In this document: piece by piece, positions 28,301 to 36,241 of the stretch
Layout of the letters: each line of letters starts with the position of its first letter
Position numbering within the stretch: the stretch's first letter is position 1
Assembly: GCF_000194605.1 (NCBI RefSeq)
Contig: NC_015321.1
Location: forward strand, 2,294,001-2,358,000
Direction: 5' to 3'
DNA: 64,000 nucleotides
Source: Fluviicola taffensis DSM 16823
GTDB taxonomy: Bacteria; Bacteroidota; Bacteroidia; Flavobacteriales_D; Crocinitomicaceae
Position numbers and translations under genes: made by a program
The notes under the pieces: generated by a model
What the model saw: the letters and a program-made list of their open reading frames with translations, nothing else
Told to the model about the DNA's origin: nothing
Databases searched by the model: none

Positions 28301-29610
28301 TGAGGATCATACTTGAAAAGCCCTTTTCCGACAGGCGCGAACCACAATTTTTTTCCATCCCAAATAGCAAATCGGATATTTTCACCCTTTTGATTTGGAA
28401 TGCTTGAAGGAATTATTTCATGATTTTTGAATTCATAAATTCCATCATTTGTGCAAATCAATGTTCCGAGTGGACACTCTAAAATATGGTTGGCTGTTAA
28501 TTTAGTTTTTAATTGATAATTATTGGCTGTGAGATTTCCAAAATGAATGCCCTGATTCCCACTAGAAATAAGTAATTCGTTTTTCTTTGTCTTGAAAACA
28601 TGTGTAATTAATTTATTCTCAAAAATGGGATTCAATTTCAGTTTCGTAAAGGGCTCCACACTTACTTTGGTAATACCTTGAGAAGTGTTTAACCAATAAT
28701 CTCCAGATGCGTCAATGAATAATTGTGAAATTTCTGCTAAATTTTGATCGTAGTTCCGTTCAATTTTAGTCAGTTTATTCCCTTTGATTTCAAAAAGATC
28801 ATTTTCTGTGGTATTGAAAAGAATCAATTCATTTTTTGAAGTAATATTCTCAATGGCTTGTTCTGCAAATTTGAAATTGGTAGCCTCTTTCGTTTGGCGA
28901 ATGATTGTTCCATTCTCCCCAAAGAAATAAGAATATTTGAAGGTTCCTTCTTGATTATAAAGATTCAGCTTTTTATCCTGATAAGAAGCCATTTTGAAGG
29001 TCGTATTTCCGGAATTAACCCATTTACTAAGCTTAACAACTTCATGAGAGTTGATAAAATAGGATTCTTTATCCGTAAATAGAACAGATCCGTTTGGAAC
29101 TTCTAGTAGTTCAATACAGCGGGTAATTGAGCCAGAAGGATAACTCTTTTTTAAAAGGACTTTGCCTTTCAGATCAATAATTATGATTGAATTTTTGCAG
29201 ATTACTGAAATATTTTTTTGGCACCTGCTAATTCTCAACACTTCCCCATTTACATCTAAATTCTGTTTGTAAATAGAATGAATTTCGTTGTTGTAATACC
29301 TAAGAACTCCTTGGTATAAGGTTGAAAAATAAACTTCGTTATTGATTTGTAAGATTCCTGTAACATGATAGGGTCTATCCAATCCTTTGGGAGGATGAAT
29401 GGATTCAAAGCTAGTTCCATTAAAGCGTACAATACCGTCACCATCCGTACCAATTAACAAATATCCCAATTCATCTTGCGTTGTGCTAAGAGTTGAAGTG
29501 ATTTTTAATCCGTCTCGGTGATTGTACTCCCTGAAAGTATGTAACTGCGCATGGAGCTTCAGACTTACTACGAGAAGAGAGATTAAGGAAAGAAATATAC
29601 GTAGTTTCAA
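25360..29610 (-). CDS. Propeller/Y_Y_Y sensor - membrane domain - PAS - SpoIIE phosphatase
   Basis: A 1416-residue membrane signalling protein. A signal peptide is followed by a periplasmic two-component-type beta-propeller (blades with DELGYLLIGTDGDGIVRFNG, DIYGNLWFTLDRGIAGIDRN) and a Y_Y_Y domain ending in LENGTYNLEVKS near residue 705. A first TM helix (WFILIIILILGILNIAYLEW) and a block of about six further helices (roughly 760-910) follow, then two PAS domains. The C-terminal PP2C/SpoIIE domain (about 1170-1416) has KDIVSGDFYWS, LADCTGHGVPGAFM, LITDGFQKQFG and HEQTDDITVIG, so all metal-binding aspartates are present. The output is serine/threonine phosphatase rather than kinase, and no partner anti-sigma or STAS protein is adjacent. 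It overlaps the LolC/E-like gene by 4 bases, tail to tail. Confidence 0.9.
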   Translation of the reverse strand: MKLRIFLSLISLLVVSLKLHAQLHTFREYNHRDGLKITSTLSTTQDELGYLLIGTDGDGIVRFNGTSFESIHPPKGLDRPYHVTGILQINNEVYFSTLYQGVLRYYNNEIHSIYKQNLDVNGEVLRISRCQKNISVICKNSIIIIDLKGKVLLKKSYPSGSITRCIELLEVPNGSVLFTDKESYFINSHEVVKLSKWVNSGNTTFKMASYQDKKLNLYNQEGTFKYSYFFGENGTIIRQTKEATNFKFAEQAIENITSKNELILFNTTENDLFEIKGNKLTKIERNYDQNLAEISQLFIDASGDYWLNTSQGITKVSVEPFTKLKLNPIFENKLITHVFKTKKNELLISSGNQGIHFGNLTANNYQLKTKLTANHILECPLGTLICTNDGIYEFKNHEIIPSSIPNQKGENIRFAIWDGKKLWFAPVGKGLFKYDPQSKISTKITIKKSADCYYCGQVSADGKFIYFGTNEGVKKLNLQSNKLIHLKAFNEIGSYTGNSTKDIYGNLWFTLDRGIAGIDRNHNLTKITDRKLLPSFLFYTLSSDKSGHLILGTNLGIHILKVNNKAKVIYNKDYNETNGFLGYETNMRATFQDNNICYVGTSEGLFLINTEILQNYPVPPKPIILKGRLFQNGVIRDVDNGKYLTFKTILAKNKGLEYHYRIDKFHKSWQKLTSTSEMKMPELENGTYNLEVKSTFDGINFSETTLYPITAHTPAWQSKWFILIIILILGILNIAYLEWTRTGMRVNLYEISYNSLDPRFIPKLLLFASITNVLVGIIIYYFVDEALAHVTVNIVASSILMLGYFIHRITARRNRLDYINNLSLYLSLMVLFVQFFYILFITNIHSYPIVAIILVSSALPYLLNNIRSIIIICLLEIFISVLMLLWIEKPIYNGVLFVLTIGVSSALTVMVTYLRNDSLEKLFFVSNILNKGNMMAISFDQKGIITYCSKNLSSLLHIDSNMIVGKSLSTLNPIVVSAEMREFSLGDEFSDGKIFLVPMYNKKGEVIWIEWSCKYFSDSVRVIMGQDVTEKLTLTTNYQSLVENANDMIFNTDIDGNFTYVNEMSSRVFGYRNENLIGKNSMSVVLPDYREIVKEFFSNQFLNRIQNTYLEFPIRTKEGRIVWLGQNASIVFEPGSRKRIIGFTALARDITEKRANELLIEQQNKDITSSINSAKRIQYSLLPKATEIGSYFQDYFIVFKPKDIVSGDFYWSYQIEDKLILVLADCTGHGVPGAFMTILGINLLNQFVIERNIHDPAKILNDLNNELHKLLQHEGNPLTNEGLDALVTIFENDTIQFATSGVALIHTTPTDFILYRSTKKEVEAEVVIYENNSITLADDDQIYLITDGFQKQFGSIRNKKFSFKRVKELLEQVKIESMPLQKKYFENAWSNWSEGHEQTDDITVIGLKKYIPKKKS

Positions 29611-29629
29611 AAGTTCTAAAATAGAAACC

Positions 29630-29637
29630 CAAATGTA
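29630..29637 (-). promoter_or_regulatory. -7 promoter box of the propeller-SpoIIE gene
   Basis: Minus-strand TACATTTG, 19 bases before ATG 29610, matches TAnnTTTG. Confidence 0.55.
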
Positions 29638-29661
29638 GCAATTCTAGAGGAATAAATGAAT

Positions 29662-30807
29662 TTAAGCTTTGATTTTTAATTCCTTAGCAACGCTTCTGCC
29701 TGTGCTTTTTAAAACCTCTAAATCTGGCCCATAAATAGTTACATGACCCATTTTGCGAAATGGTTTGGTTGTTTGTTTACCGTATAAATGCACACTGACA
29801 CCTTCTTTCGCAATTACATTTTCTAAATTTTCGTACTTAGCAATTCCTTCAAAACCAGGTTCACCTAATAGATTGATCATCACTCCCGGTGTAATTAGTT
29901 TGGTAGAACCAAGTGGAGAATTCACAATGCTTCTAAGATGCTGTTCGAACTGGGAAGTATAGCAACATTCTATGGTATGATGACCACTGTTGTGTGGACG
30001 TGGAGCAATTTCATTAATCAACAATTGATTTTCCTTTGTCAGGAAAAACTCTACAGCTAGTATTCCAACCATATTCAAGGATTGAATGACTTTTAATGCA
30101 ATTTCACGAGCTTCCTTTTCAACTTCTTGTGAAACCTCTGCTGGGGCGAATAGAAATTCCACCAAATTTATTTCAGGACTGAATTCACATTCTACAGTTG
30201 GGTAAACAACACTTTCCCCTGTTTCGTTGCGGGCTACTATTACAGCAAGTTCCTTGGTAAATGGAACCAATTGTTCGATTAAAAAAGGAGTGTCGATGAG
30301 GTTCTCCAAATCAGTGGTAGATTTGATGATTTGAACTCCTTTTCCATCATATCCTCCTTTTCGCCATTTCAGCACATAAGGAAACGGAAGGTTTTTAGCA
30401 AGTAATTCTTCTTTACCTGAAATTAATCTGAAATCGGCAGTTGGAAGTCCGTTTTTTTGATAAAATTCTTTTTGCAATCCTTTATCTTGAACAATTGCTA
30501 ATACAGCAGGTTGGGGAAAAACCTTGATTCCACGACCCTCCAATTCATGTAAAGCTTGTACATTGACATGCTCAATTTCAACTGTCACAACATCTTTATC
30601 CAATCCAAATTGAAGAACGGTATCGTAATCTTGCAAGGAACCATGTTGGAAGGAAGTTGCCAAGTGTTTACAAGGGGCATCAGAGTCGGGGTCTAAACAA
30701 TGAACATGTACATCATAATTCAAAGCTTCTTGAATAAACATTCTTCCAAGTTGGCCTCCACCAAGCATTCCAATTTTAAAGGCGTTTCCGTTCCATTGCT
30801 TTTTCAT
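29662..30807 (-). CDS. purK: N5-carboxyaminoimidazole ribonucleotide synthase
   Basis: An ATP-grasp enzyme that carboxylates AIR with bicarbonate to N5-CAIR in purine synthesis; PurE, encoded at 42131-42619, then isomerises the product. At 381 residues it is the normal length. Motifs are GMLGGGQLGRMF (N-terminal nucleotide-like fold), LKWRKGGYDGKGVQ (ATP-grasp lysine/glycine loop), ECEFSPEINLV, and the active-site NEIAPRPHNSGHHTIE near residue 270. ATG 30807 is chosen because a TATCTTTG box ends 4 bases upstream; the longer frame to 30870 includes that box and has no family similarity. Confidence 0.94.
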   Translation of the reverse strand: MKKQWNGNAFKIGMLGGGQLGRMFIQEALNYDVHVHCLDPDSDAPCKHLATSFQHGSLQDYDTVLQFGLDKDVVTVEIEHVNVQALHELEGRGIKVFPQPAVLAIVQDKGLQKEFYQKNGLPTADFRLISGKEELLAKNLPFPYVLKWRKGGYDGKGVQIIKSTTDLENLIDTPFLIEQLVPFTKELAVIVARNETGESVVYPTVECEFSPEINLVEFLFAPAEVSQEVEKEAREIALKVIQSLNMVGILAVEFFLTKENQLLINEIAPRPHNSGHHTIECCYTSQFEQHLRSIVNSPLGSTKLITPGVMINLLGEPGFEGIAKYENLENVIAKEGVSVHLYGKQTTKPFRKMGHVTIYGPDLEVLKSTGRSVAKELKIKA

Positions 30808-30811
30808 GGCA

Positions 30812-30819
30812 CAAAGATA
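30812..30819 (-). promoter_or_regulatory. -7 promoter box of purK
   Basis: Minus-strand TATCTTTG ends 4 bases before the purK ATG, another predicted leaderless start. The divergent hpt box is about 110 bases away. Confidence 0.55.
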
Positions 30820-30928
30820 GGTCCTTTTAAACATATAACATAGACTATCATTTCCCTTAAATTCATCCAAAATTATTGCGACATTGCTATTTCTTTGTCA
30901 TTTAAGCCAATAATTGGTTCGAAAACCC

Positions 30929-30936
30929 TACTTTTG
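30929..30936 (+). promoter_or_regulatory. -7 promoter box of the hpt-adk operon
   Basis: TACTTTTG lies within the apparent longer reading frame of hpt and 22 bases before the GTG at 30959. It therefore fixes GTG as the likely start. Confidence 0.55.
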
Positions 30937-30958
30937 CACTTTACAATTTGATAACAAA

Positions 30959-31501
30959 GTGCTTCAACTGAACGATAAAACATTCGAGATATTTATCCCA
31001 AAAGAAGATATTCAAGCAGAAATCTCCTCCTTAGCAGCTAAGTTGGAACAAGATTATGCGGGAAAAGAAGTAGTTTTTATTGCCGTGCTGAATGGAGCAT
31101 TTATGTTTGCTGCTGATTTGATGAAAAATTTCCGAAATCCATGTGAAATTACCTTTGTGAAAGTAAGCAGTTATCAAGGAATGCATTCTTCAGGTAGAGT
31201 GGATGAAGTGATAGGATTAAATACATCTATCAAAGATAAGCATGTAATAATCATTGAAGATATTGTGGATACAGGAATTACCATGGAGAAGCTTTTTACG
31301 CTTTTATCTGGTGAGAAGCCCGCAAGTCTTGAAATTGTCACTTTGTTATACAAACCAGAAGCATTTAAAGGAAAACACACCCCAACATATATCGGTTTTT
31401 CGATTCCAAATAAATTTGTTGTCGGCTACGGCTTAGACTACAATGAGTTAGGTCGAAATACGGAACACATTTATCAACTAAAGGGAGAAGTTTCCCGTTA
31501 A
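30959..31501 (+). CDS. hpt: Hypoxanthine phosphoribosyltransferase
   Basis: Salvages hypoxanthine/guanine with PRPP to IMP/GMP. The PRPP-binding loop IIIEDIVDTGITM is clear, with the upstream PPi-loop region VLNGAFMFAADLM and the C-terminal VVGYGLDYNE that contacts the purine. With the GTG start at 30959 (reading VLQLNDKTFEIFIPKEDI, first residue translated as Met) the protein has 180 residues, the usual length. The frame is open 45 bases further to TTG 30914, but that stretch contains the promoter box and does not look like the family. adk follows 11 bases after the stop. Confidence 0.9.
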   Translation: MLQLNDKTFEIFIPKEDIQAEISSLAAKLEQDYAGKEVVFIAVLNGAFMFAADLMKNFRNPCEITFVKVSSYQGMHSSGRVDEVIGLNTSIKDKHVIIIEDIVDTGITMEKLFTLLSGEKPASLEIVTLLYKPEAFKGKHTPTYIGFSIPNKFVVGYGLDYNELGRNTEHIYQLKGEVSR

Positions 31502-31512
31502 AAGAAAAACGT

Positions 31513-32085
31513 ATGTTGAATATTGTATTATTTGGCCCTCCAGGAGCGGGAAAAGGAACACAATCTGAGAGATTAATCGCAAGATACAATCTCGTACATT
31601 TATCTACCGGAGATATTTTCCGTGCCAACATTAAAGGTGAAACCGAATTGGGATTGCTCGCAAAAAGTTACATGGATCAAGGAAATTTAGTTCCAGATGA
31701 AGTAACCATTAATATGCTGAAAAGCGAGGTTTTAAAGCAGGAAAATGCGAAAGGATTTATCTTTGATGGATTCCCAAGAACCAATGCTCAGGCTCAGGCT
31801 TTAGATACATTTTTGGCTTCAATTAATACGGAAATTACACGGATGATTGGACTTGAAGTTGCCGAAAATGAATTGAGAGAACGGTTGAAAAAACGTGCGG
31901 AAGTTAGTGGAAGACCTGATGATGCAAACCCGGATGTAATCCAAAACAGAATCAATGTTTACAAGAATGAAACGGCACCTGTGAAAGATTACTACCAAAA
32001 ACAAGAAAAATACATTGCAGTAGATGGTATTGGAAGTATCGATGATATTTCCGATAGATTGTTTGCTGCGATTGATCATATTTAG
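31513..32085 (+). CDS. adk: Adenylate kinase
   Basis: Interconverts ATP + AMP and 2 ADP. A 190-residue short-lid form: the P-loop is FGPPGAGKGTQ (residues 7-17), the AMP-binding part has LSTGDIFRAN and FDGFPRTNAQAQAL, and the LID region is compact (RAEVSGRPDD) without the zinc-binding Cys quartet. The C-terminal part is complete. Second gene of the hpt-adk operon, which fits a purine-salvage unit. A hairpin terminator follows. Confidence 0.95.
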   Translation: MLNIVLFGPPGAGKGTQSERLIARYNLVHLSTGDIFRANIKGETELGLLAKSYMDQGNLVPDEVTINMLKSEVLKQENAKGFIFDGFPRTNAQAQALDTFLASINTEITRMIGLEVAENELRERLKKRAEVSGRPDDANPDVIQNRINVYKNETAPVKDYYQKQEKYIAVDGIGSIDDISDRLFAAIDHI

Positions 32086-32108
32086 TCAAAAAAAATTCGT
32101 AACTCGTT

Positions 32109-32136
32109 AACCGCATTCGAACAGAGTGCGGTTTTC
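32109..32136 (+). terminator. Intrinsic terminator after adk
   Basis: AACCGCA pairs with TGCGGTT across an 11-base loop, followed by TT. It separates hpt-adk from the obg operon. The stem is short and the T run brief, so termination may be partial. Confidence 0.55.
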
Positions 32137-32180
32137 AAGTCTTATGAAGTTTCAAATTTTCACAATAAAGCAACAGCAAC

Positions 32181-33173
32181 ATGGCATCAGATAACTTCGT
32201 CGATTATGTAAAAATTCACTGTACTTCAGGAAATGGTGGAGGTGGTTCGGCGCATTTTCGCCGTGAAAAGTACATTCCTCAAGGGGGGCCTGATGGAGGA
32301 GATGGAGGCCGTGGTGGACACATCTACCTTCGTGGAAACAAGCAGTTGTGGACATTGTTACATTTGAAATTTCAAAAACACATGAAGGCTGGTCATGGAG
32401 AACATGGTTCTGGCCAATTGCAAAAAGGATCTCAAGGTGAAGACAAGTATATCGAAGTTCCACTTGGGACCATTGCTCGAGATGCTGAAACTGGAGAAGC
32501 TTTATTTGAAATAACAGAAGATGGAGAGGAAAAAATCTTGGTTCCAGGAGGAAGAGGTGGTTTAGGAAACGACCACTTCAAATCGTCGACTTATCAAACG
32601 CCACGTTTTGCCCAACCAGGTGAGCCGGGTAGAGAAAATTGGATGGTGCTAGAGATGAAAATTTTGGCAGATATCGGGTTAGTTGGTAAACCAAATGCTG
32701 GAAAAAGCACCTTGCTTTCTGTGTTATCTTCTGCTAAACCAGAAATTGGAGATTATCCGTTTACAACACTACGTCCGAATTTAGGAATCGTGAAATACCG
32801 CGATTATCGTTCGTTTGTGATGGCTGATATTCCTGGAATTATTGAAGGGGCACATGAAGGAAAAGGATTGGGATTGCGTTTTTTGCGTCACATTGAACGG
32901 AACTCTTGTTTGCTCTTTATGATTCCTGCTGATGCAGACGATATTCACGAAGAATATAAATTGTTGCTCAACGAATTGAAACAATACAATCCTGAATTAT
33001 TGCACAAAGAACGCTTGCTTGCAATTACCAAATCTGATATGTTGGATGATGAGTTACAGGCTGCGATTAGTAAAGATTTGCCCAAGATTCCGTATGTATT
33101 CATTTCTTCTGTTGCTCAACAAGGACTTACGGAATTGAAAGATATGATTTGGACCCATTTGAATCATGTTTGA
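32181..33173 (+). CDS. obg: Ribosome-associated GTPase Obg/CgtA
   Basis: An essential GTPase acting in 50S assembly and stress signalling. The 330 residues consist of the glycine-rich Obg fold (about 1-158; [29 protein letters not shown]) and a G domain. The G domain has P-loop [13 protein letters not shown] near residue 167, switch [18 protein letters not shown] near 214, base motif TKSDML and a final SSVAQQG. The OCT extension found in Bacillus is absent, as in most Bacteroidota homologues. No clear TAnnTTTG box precedes it, so it may depend on read-through from hpt-adk or on a weaker promoter. Its end overlaps the PAP2 gene by 8 bases. Confidence 0.95.
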   Translation: MASDNFVDYVKIHCTSGNGGGGSAHFRREKYIPQGGPDGGDGGRGGHIYLRGNKQLWTLLHLKFQKHMKAGHGEHGSGQLQKGSQGEDKYIEVPLGTIARDAETGEALFEITEDGEEKILVPGGRGGLGNDHFKSSTYQTPRFAQPGEPGRENWMVLEMKILADIGLVGKPNAGKSTLLSVLSSAKPEIGDYPFTTLRPNLGIVKYRDYRSFVMADIPGIIEGAHEGKGLGLRFLRHIERNSCLLFMIPADADDIHEEYKLLLNELKQYNPELLHKERLLAITKSDMLDDELQAAISKDLPKIPYVFISSVAQQGLTELKDMIWTHLNHV

Positions 33174-33756
33174 TTATCTGGAATCCATAGATAGAAGCAT
33201 TGTTCTAGCCGTGAATGGTTGGAATTCTCCTTTCTTAGATCAATTCTTTTGGATCGTTACCAAAACGATTACATGGATTCCGTTTTATTGCTTGCTTCTT
33301 TACTTCATTTGGAAAAATTACGGGTTTAAAACCACACTTATTTTTCTAGGAATGGCTTTGTTAATGGTCGTCATTGTGGATAGTACCACAACGATGCTAT
33401 TCAAAGATACGATTCAAAGATACCGGCCTTCGCATAATTTACTCTTGGAAAATAAATTGCATTTTTATCATAAGAATAATGGAGAGTTATACGTTGGCGG
33501 AAAATATGGTTTTTTCTCCTCTCATGCTTCCAATAATGCTGCAGTAGCTTTACTCAGTTGGTTCTTTTTACGCAAAATTTATCCGCAACTAAAATGGATT
33601 TTAATCTTCACCGTTGCTTTAATTAGTTTGAGTCGAATTTACTTGTCAGTCCATTATTTATCTGACATACTTTGTGGAATTATTTGGGGATGTTTATGGG
33701 CTTTTGTATTTTGGAAGGGTTATAATAGGTTTTTTCAAATCAGAAACGAAGTGTGA
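33166..33756 (+). CDS. PAP2-family membrane phosphatase
   Basis: A 196-residue integral membrane phosphatase with about five to six helices. It has the three motifs of the PAP2 acid-phosphatase superfamily: [11 protein letters not shown] (motif 1), [10 protein letters not shown] (motif 2, with the catalytic histidine) and [18 protein letters not shown] (motif 3). Family members dephosphorylate phosphatidic acid, undecaprenyl pyrophosphate or lipid A; which applies here is open. It overlaps obg by 8 bases upstream, and its TGA overlaps the crcB ATG, so the three genes form one operon. Confidence 0.9.
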   Translation: MFDYLESIDRSIVLAVNGWNSPFLDQFFWIVTKTITWIPFYCLLLYFIWKNYGFKTTLIFLGMALLMVVIVDSTTTMLFKDTIQRYRPSHNLLLENKLHFYHKNNGELYVGGKYGFFSSHASNNAAVALLSWFFLRKIYPQLKWILIFTVALISLSRIYLSVHYLSDILCGIIWGCLWAFVFWKGYNRFFQIRNEV

Positions 33757-34124
33757 TGAATGCGTTTTATGTTTTCTTGGGGGGTGGAATAGGGGCGTTA
33801 ATGCGTTTCGGATTGACGTATTTAATTCAGAAATTCCCAAAATCAAGTTTTCCGATAGCTACACTTTCTGCTAATGTAATAGCATCGCTCTTATTGGGCT
33901 TTTTTATCGCGCTAATTATCAAAATGAAAGGGCCTCAAGCAGATTCTTTTCACGCATTTTGGATTGTTGGTATTTGTGGGGGATTTAGTACGTTTTCAAC
34001 CTTTGCAAAAGAAAACTTGGAATTGATGGAACGCGGTCAATGGATCATTGCCATTTTAAACATTTTAATCTCCGTGTCTTTTTGCATTGCGATGGTTTAT
34101 TTGGGAAGAAAAATGACGATTTAA
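33756..34124 (+). CDS. crcB: Fluoride ion exporter CrcB/Fluc
   Basis: A four-helix dual-topology fluoride channel of 122 residues. Recognisable parts are GGGIGALMRFGLTYLI near the amino end, the second-helix ATLSANVIASLLLGFF, and the central WIVGICGGFSTFSTFAKE, with the glycine/threonine-serine-phenylalanine string that forms the pore. The ATG overlaps the PAP2 stop (TGATG). No fluoride riboswitch could be present at this position, since it sits inside an operon. A GTG one codon earlier is an alternative. A tandem repeat array begins in its stop codon. Confidence 0.93.
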   Translation: MNAFYVFLGGGIGALMRFGLTYLIQKFPKSSFPIATLSANVIASLLLGFFIALIIKMKGPQADSFHAFWIVGICGGFSTFSTFAKENLELMERGQWIIAILNILISVSFCIAMVYLGRKMTI

Positions 34125-34250
34125 AAGTTCAATAAAAGTTCAATAAAAGTTCAATAAAAGTTCAATAAAAGTTCAATAAAAGTTCAATAAAAGTTCAATT
34201 TTACTTAAACACCTTTGAACCCTTTGAACCCTTTGAACCCTTTGAACCCA
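34123..34250. repeat. Opposed tandem arrays in convergent gap: 7 x 11-mer facing 4 x 9-mer
   Basis: Seven exact head-to-tail copies of AAAAGTTCAAT occupy 34123-34199. They begin within the crcB stop codon. After about 12 bases come four copies of CCTTTGAAC (34212-34247), so GTTCAA words on the left face complementary TTGAAC words on the right. This fills the whole gap between convergent genes, can fold in many registers, and shares its word with 13074-13159. Likely a bidirectional terminator and a slippage hotspot. Confidence 0.85.
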
Positions 34251-34253
34251 AAG

Positions 34254-36212
34254 TCACAACTCCATTCCAAATACACAAATATCATCCACCTGCTCCAAGT
34301 TGGCTTTCCACTGCGTAAATGTATTCTTCAACGTATTGTACTGCTCTTTTTCAGAATGTTTACTCGTATTCAAAAGTAATTCTTTGAGTTTGCTGTATTT
34401 GAATTTTTTCCCTTTTTCCCCACCAAATTGATCGGCATATCCATCAGTAAAAAGATACAACCAATCACCTATTTGATGAGGTAAAAAATGCGTTTTGAAA
34501 AGATTGGTTCGTATTCCATTTCCAACGGGCATTTTATCATACGGTAATTCAATGATTTCTTCATTACGAATGATTAGAGGTCCATTGTTTGCGCCTGCAT
34601 AATGAATTTCATTCGTCGCCAATTCCAACGAAAGAATGATTCCATCCATTCCGTCAAAATGCTTGTCTTGATCGAGATTTTCAATCAATCGATTCCGCAC
34701 GAAATCAAGAATAATACCAGGTTCTACAAGCTGTTTTTCGGTAATGGCTTCATTTAAAAAGTTGATATTCAGCAAGCTCATAAATGCCCCCGGAACTCCA
34801 TGACCTGTACAATCACATACCGCTAAGAAGAAATGGGTTTTGGTTTTAATTGCCCAGTAGAAATCCCCTGAAACGATATCTTTTGGCTGAAAAAGTACAA
34901 AGTGTTTTTTTAAATTGGATTGTAGGAGCTGATCATTCGCTAAGAGTGTGTATTGAATGCGTTTGGCGTAATTAATACTGCTCAAGATTTCCTTTTGTTT
35001 CTCTTCAATGATGGTGTTTTTTTGAGCCAGTAATTGGTTTGTTTTATTCTTGTTTCTGTTTGATCTCCAGAGAATAATCCCAACACCAACAAATAAAAGA
35101 CCTAAGAATCCGAAAGCCCAAATCAAGGATTGTTTTCTACCTAATTCACTCTTGTTTAAGGCATTTGTTTTACTCAATAATTGAATTTCAGCATCTTTTT
35201 TTTCTGTTTTGTACTGTTCCTCAATAGAGAGTAATTGTTGGTTGCTTGTAGCATTGAAAACACTGTCTTTATACTGCAGATGCATTTTTAAGGCTTCTAC
35301 AGATTGTTTATACTGATTGGTTTTATCGTAAGCTTCTGACAATGCCTTGGAGATGTCCGAAATGTCATCGTTTGATTTGTCTTCTAGTGCAAGATCAAGT
35401 GCAATTCTAAACGGATTGATTGCTTCTTTGTATTTTTTCACTTCCATCAATTGATAGCCAACTTCTAAATAATATCCCAATTTAGCATAGTTGTTTTCAC
35501 TCAACAAAATATTTTTTTTGGAAGCTTGGAGCAATCTTTCGGCATCGGTGTATTGCTTTAGTTTTCGGTAATTTGTTGCAATATTTACCCGAATAATGCC
35601 ACTTGCTAAATGATTTTTAATTGAATCAAATTGAACCAATGCTTTGTAATTCCAAACATTAGAAGCTTCGTAGTTGAAGCTACTCGTGTAATAGTTTCCT
35701 AACCCCGTGGCACCAACAGCCATTGTCATTGGATTTTTGAGCTTCTTTCCAATTTCATAACACTTTTGATAACTTTCTTTCTGTTTGGCGGAAATATTTA
35801 AACCGAGATAAGTATTGCCCATTAAACTGTAAGTAGTTCCTAATAAATGAGTAAGTGGAATTTGCTTTAATTGCTTTTCAGCAATGATTTCATATTTGAG
35901 TGCATGTGAGTATTTGCCAATATTGTTGCATTTATTTCCGATGAATATGGCAACTTGAGCAATGTGTCGGTGGTTTTTAGTGAAAGCAATGAGTTCGTAA
36001 AGCTTTTCAGCATGTACACTTAAAGGATCTGCTAATCCCTTGTCTGTTTTTAATTTTTCAAGGTATTGATTGACACTGACTGTGTCCGTAGGATTTCGTT
36101 TAATTTTCGCTAATAAGTTTTCATAAGTACTTATGGATTGCGCAAAACTAATTGTGCTAATACAGAGTATCAGTTGAATAAGCAATAATGGTCTCAAGGT
36201 GTTCAATTTCAA
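34254..36212 (-). CDS. TPR sensor - SpoIIE-type phosphatase
   Basis: A 652-residue membrane protein. The signal peptide (LRPLLLIQLILCISTISFAQ) is followed by a helical periplasmic region with about six tetratricopeptide repeats (for example AKLGYYLEVGYQLMEVKKYKEAINPFRIAL), one transmembrane helix (about 362-382, LIWAFGFLGLLFVGVGIILW) and a short coiled coil. The PP2C/SpoIIE domain (about 410-652) has KDIVSGDFYWA, VCDCTGHGVPGAFMSLL, LFTDGYADQFGG and EQVDDICVFG; the metal-ligand aspartates are intact. The catalytic domain is closely similar to that of the 1416-residue protein at 25360-29610, but the sensor is different. No anti-sigma factor or anti-anti-sigma factor gene is nearby. Confidence 0.9.
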   Translation of the reverse strand: MKLNTLRPLLLIQLILCISTISFAQSISTYENLLAKIKRNPTDTVSVNQYLEKLKTDKGLADPLSVHAEKLYELIAFTKNHRHIAQVAIFIGNKCNNIGKYSHALKYEIIAEKQLKQIPLTHLLGTTYSLMGNTYLGLNISAKQKESYQKCYEIGKKLKNPMTMAVGATGLGNYYTSSFNYEASNVWNYKALVQFDSIKNHLASGIIRVNIATNYRKLKQYTDAERLLQASKKNILLSENNYAKLGYYLEVGYQLMEVKKYKEAINPFRIALDLALEDKSNDDISDISKALSEAYDKTNQYKQSVEALKMHLQYKDSVFNATSNQQLLSIEEQYKTEKKDAEIQLLSKTNALNKSELGRKQSLIWAFGFLGLLFVGVGIILWRSNRNKNKTNQLLAQKNTIIEEKQKEILSSINYAKRIQYTLLANDQLLQSNLKKHFVLFQPKDIVSGDFYWAIKTKTHFFLAVCDCTGHGVPGAFMSLLNINFLNEAITEKQLVEPGIILDFVRNRLIENLDQDKHFDGMDGIILSLELATNEIHYAGANNGPLIIRNEEIIELPYDKMPVGNGIRTNLFKTHFLPHQIGDWLYLFTDGYADQFGGEKGKKFKYSKLKELLLNTSKHSEKEQYNTLKNTFTQWKANLEQVDDICVFGMEL

Positions 36213-36241
36213 TACTCTGTAAATTTACTGTTTCTTATTGA

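Noticed and set aside
32152-32463. 103-residue minus-strand frame rich in His and Cys
   Set aside because: Antisense to the glycine-rich Obg fold; the composition is explained by the GGT/GGA codons on the other strand.
34123-34250. Possible CRISPR array
   Set aside because: Repeats are 9-11 bases, head to tail, with no variable spacers of 25-40 bases and no cas genes nearby.
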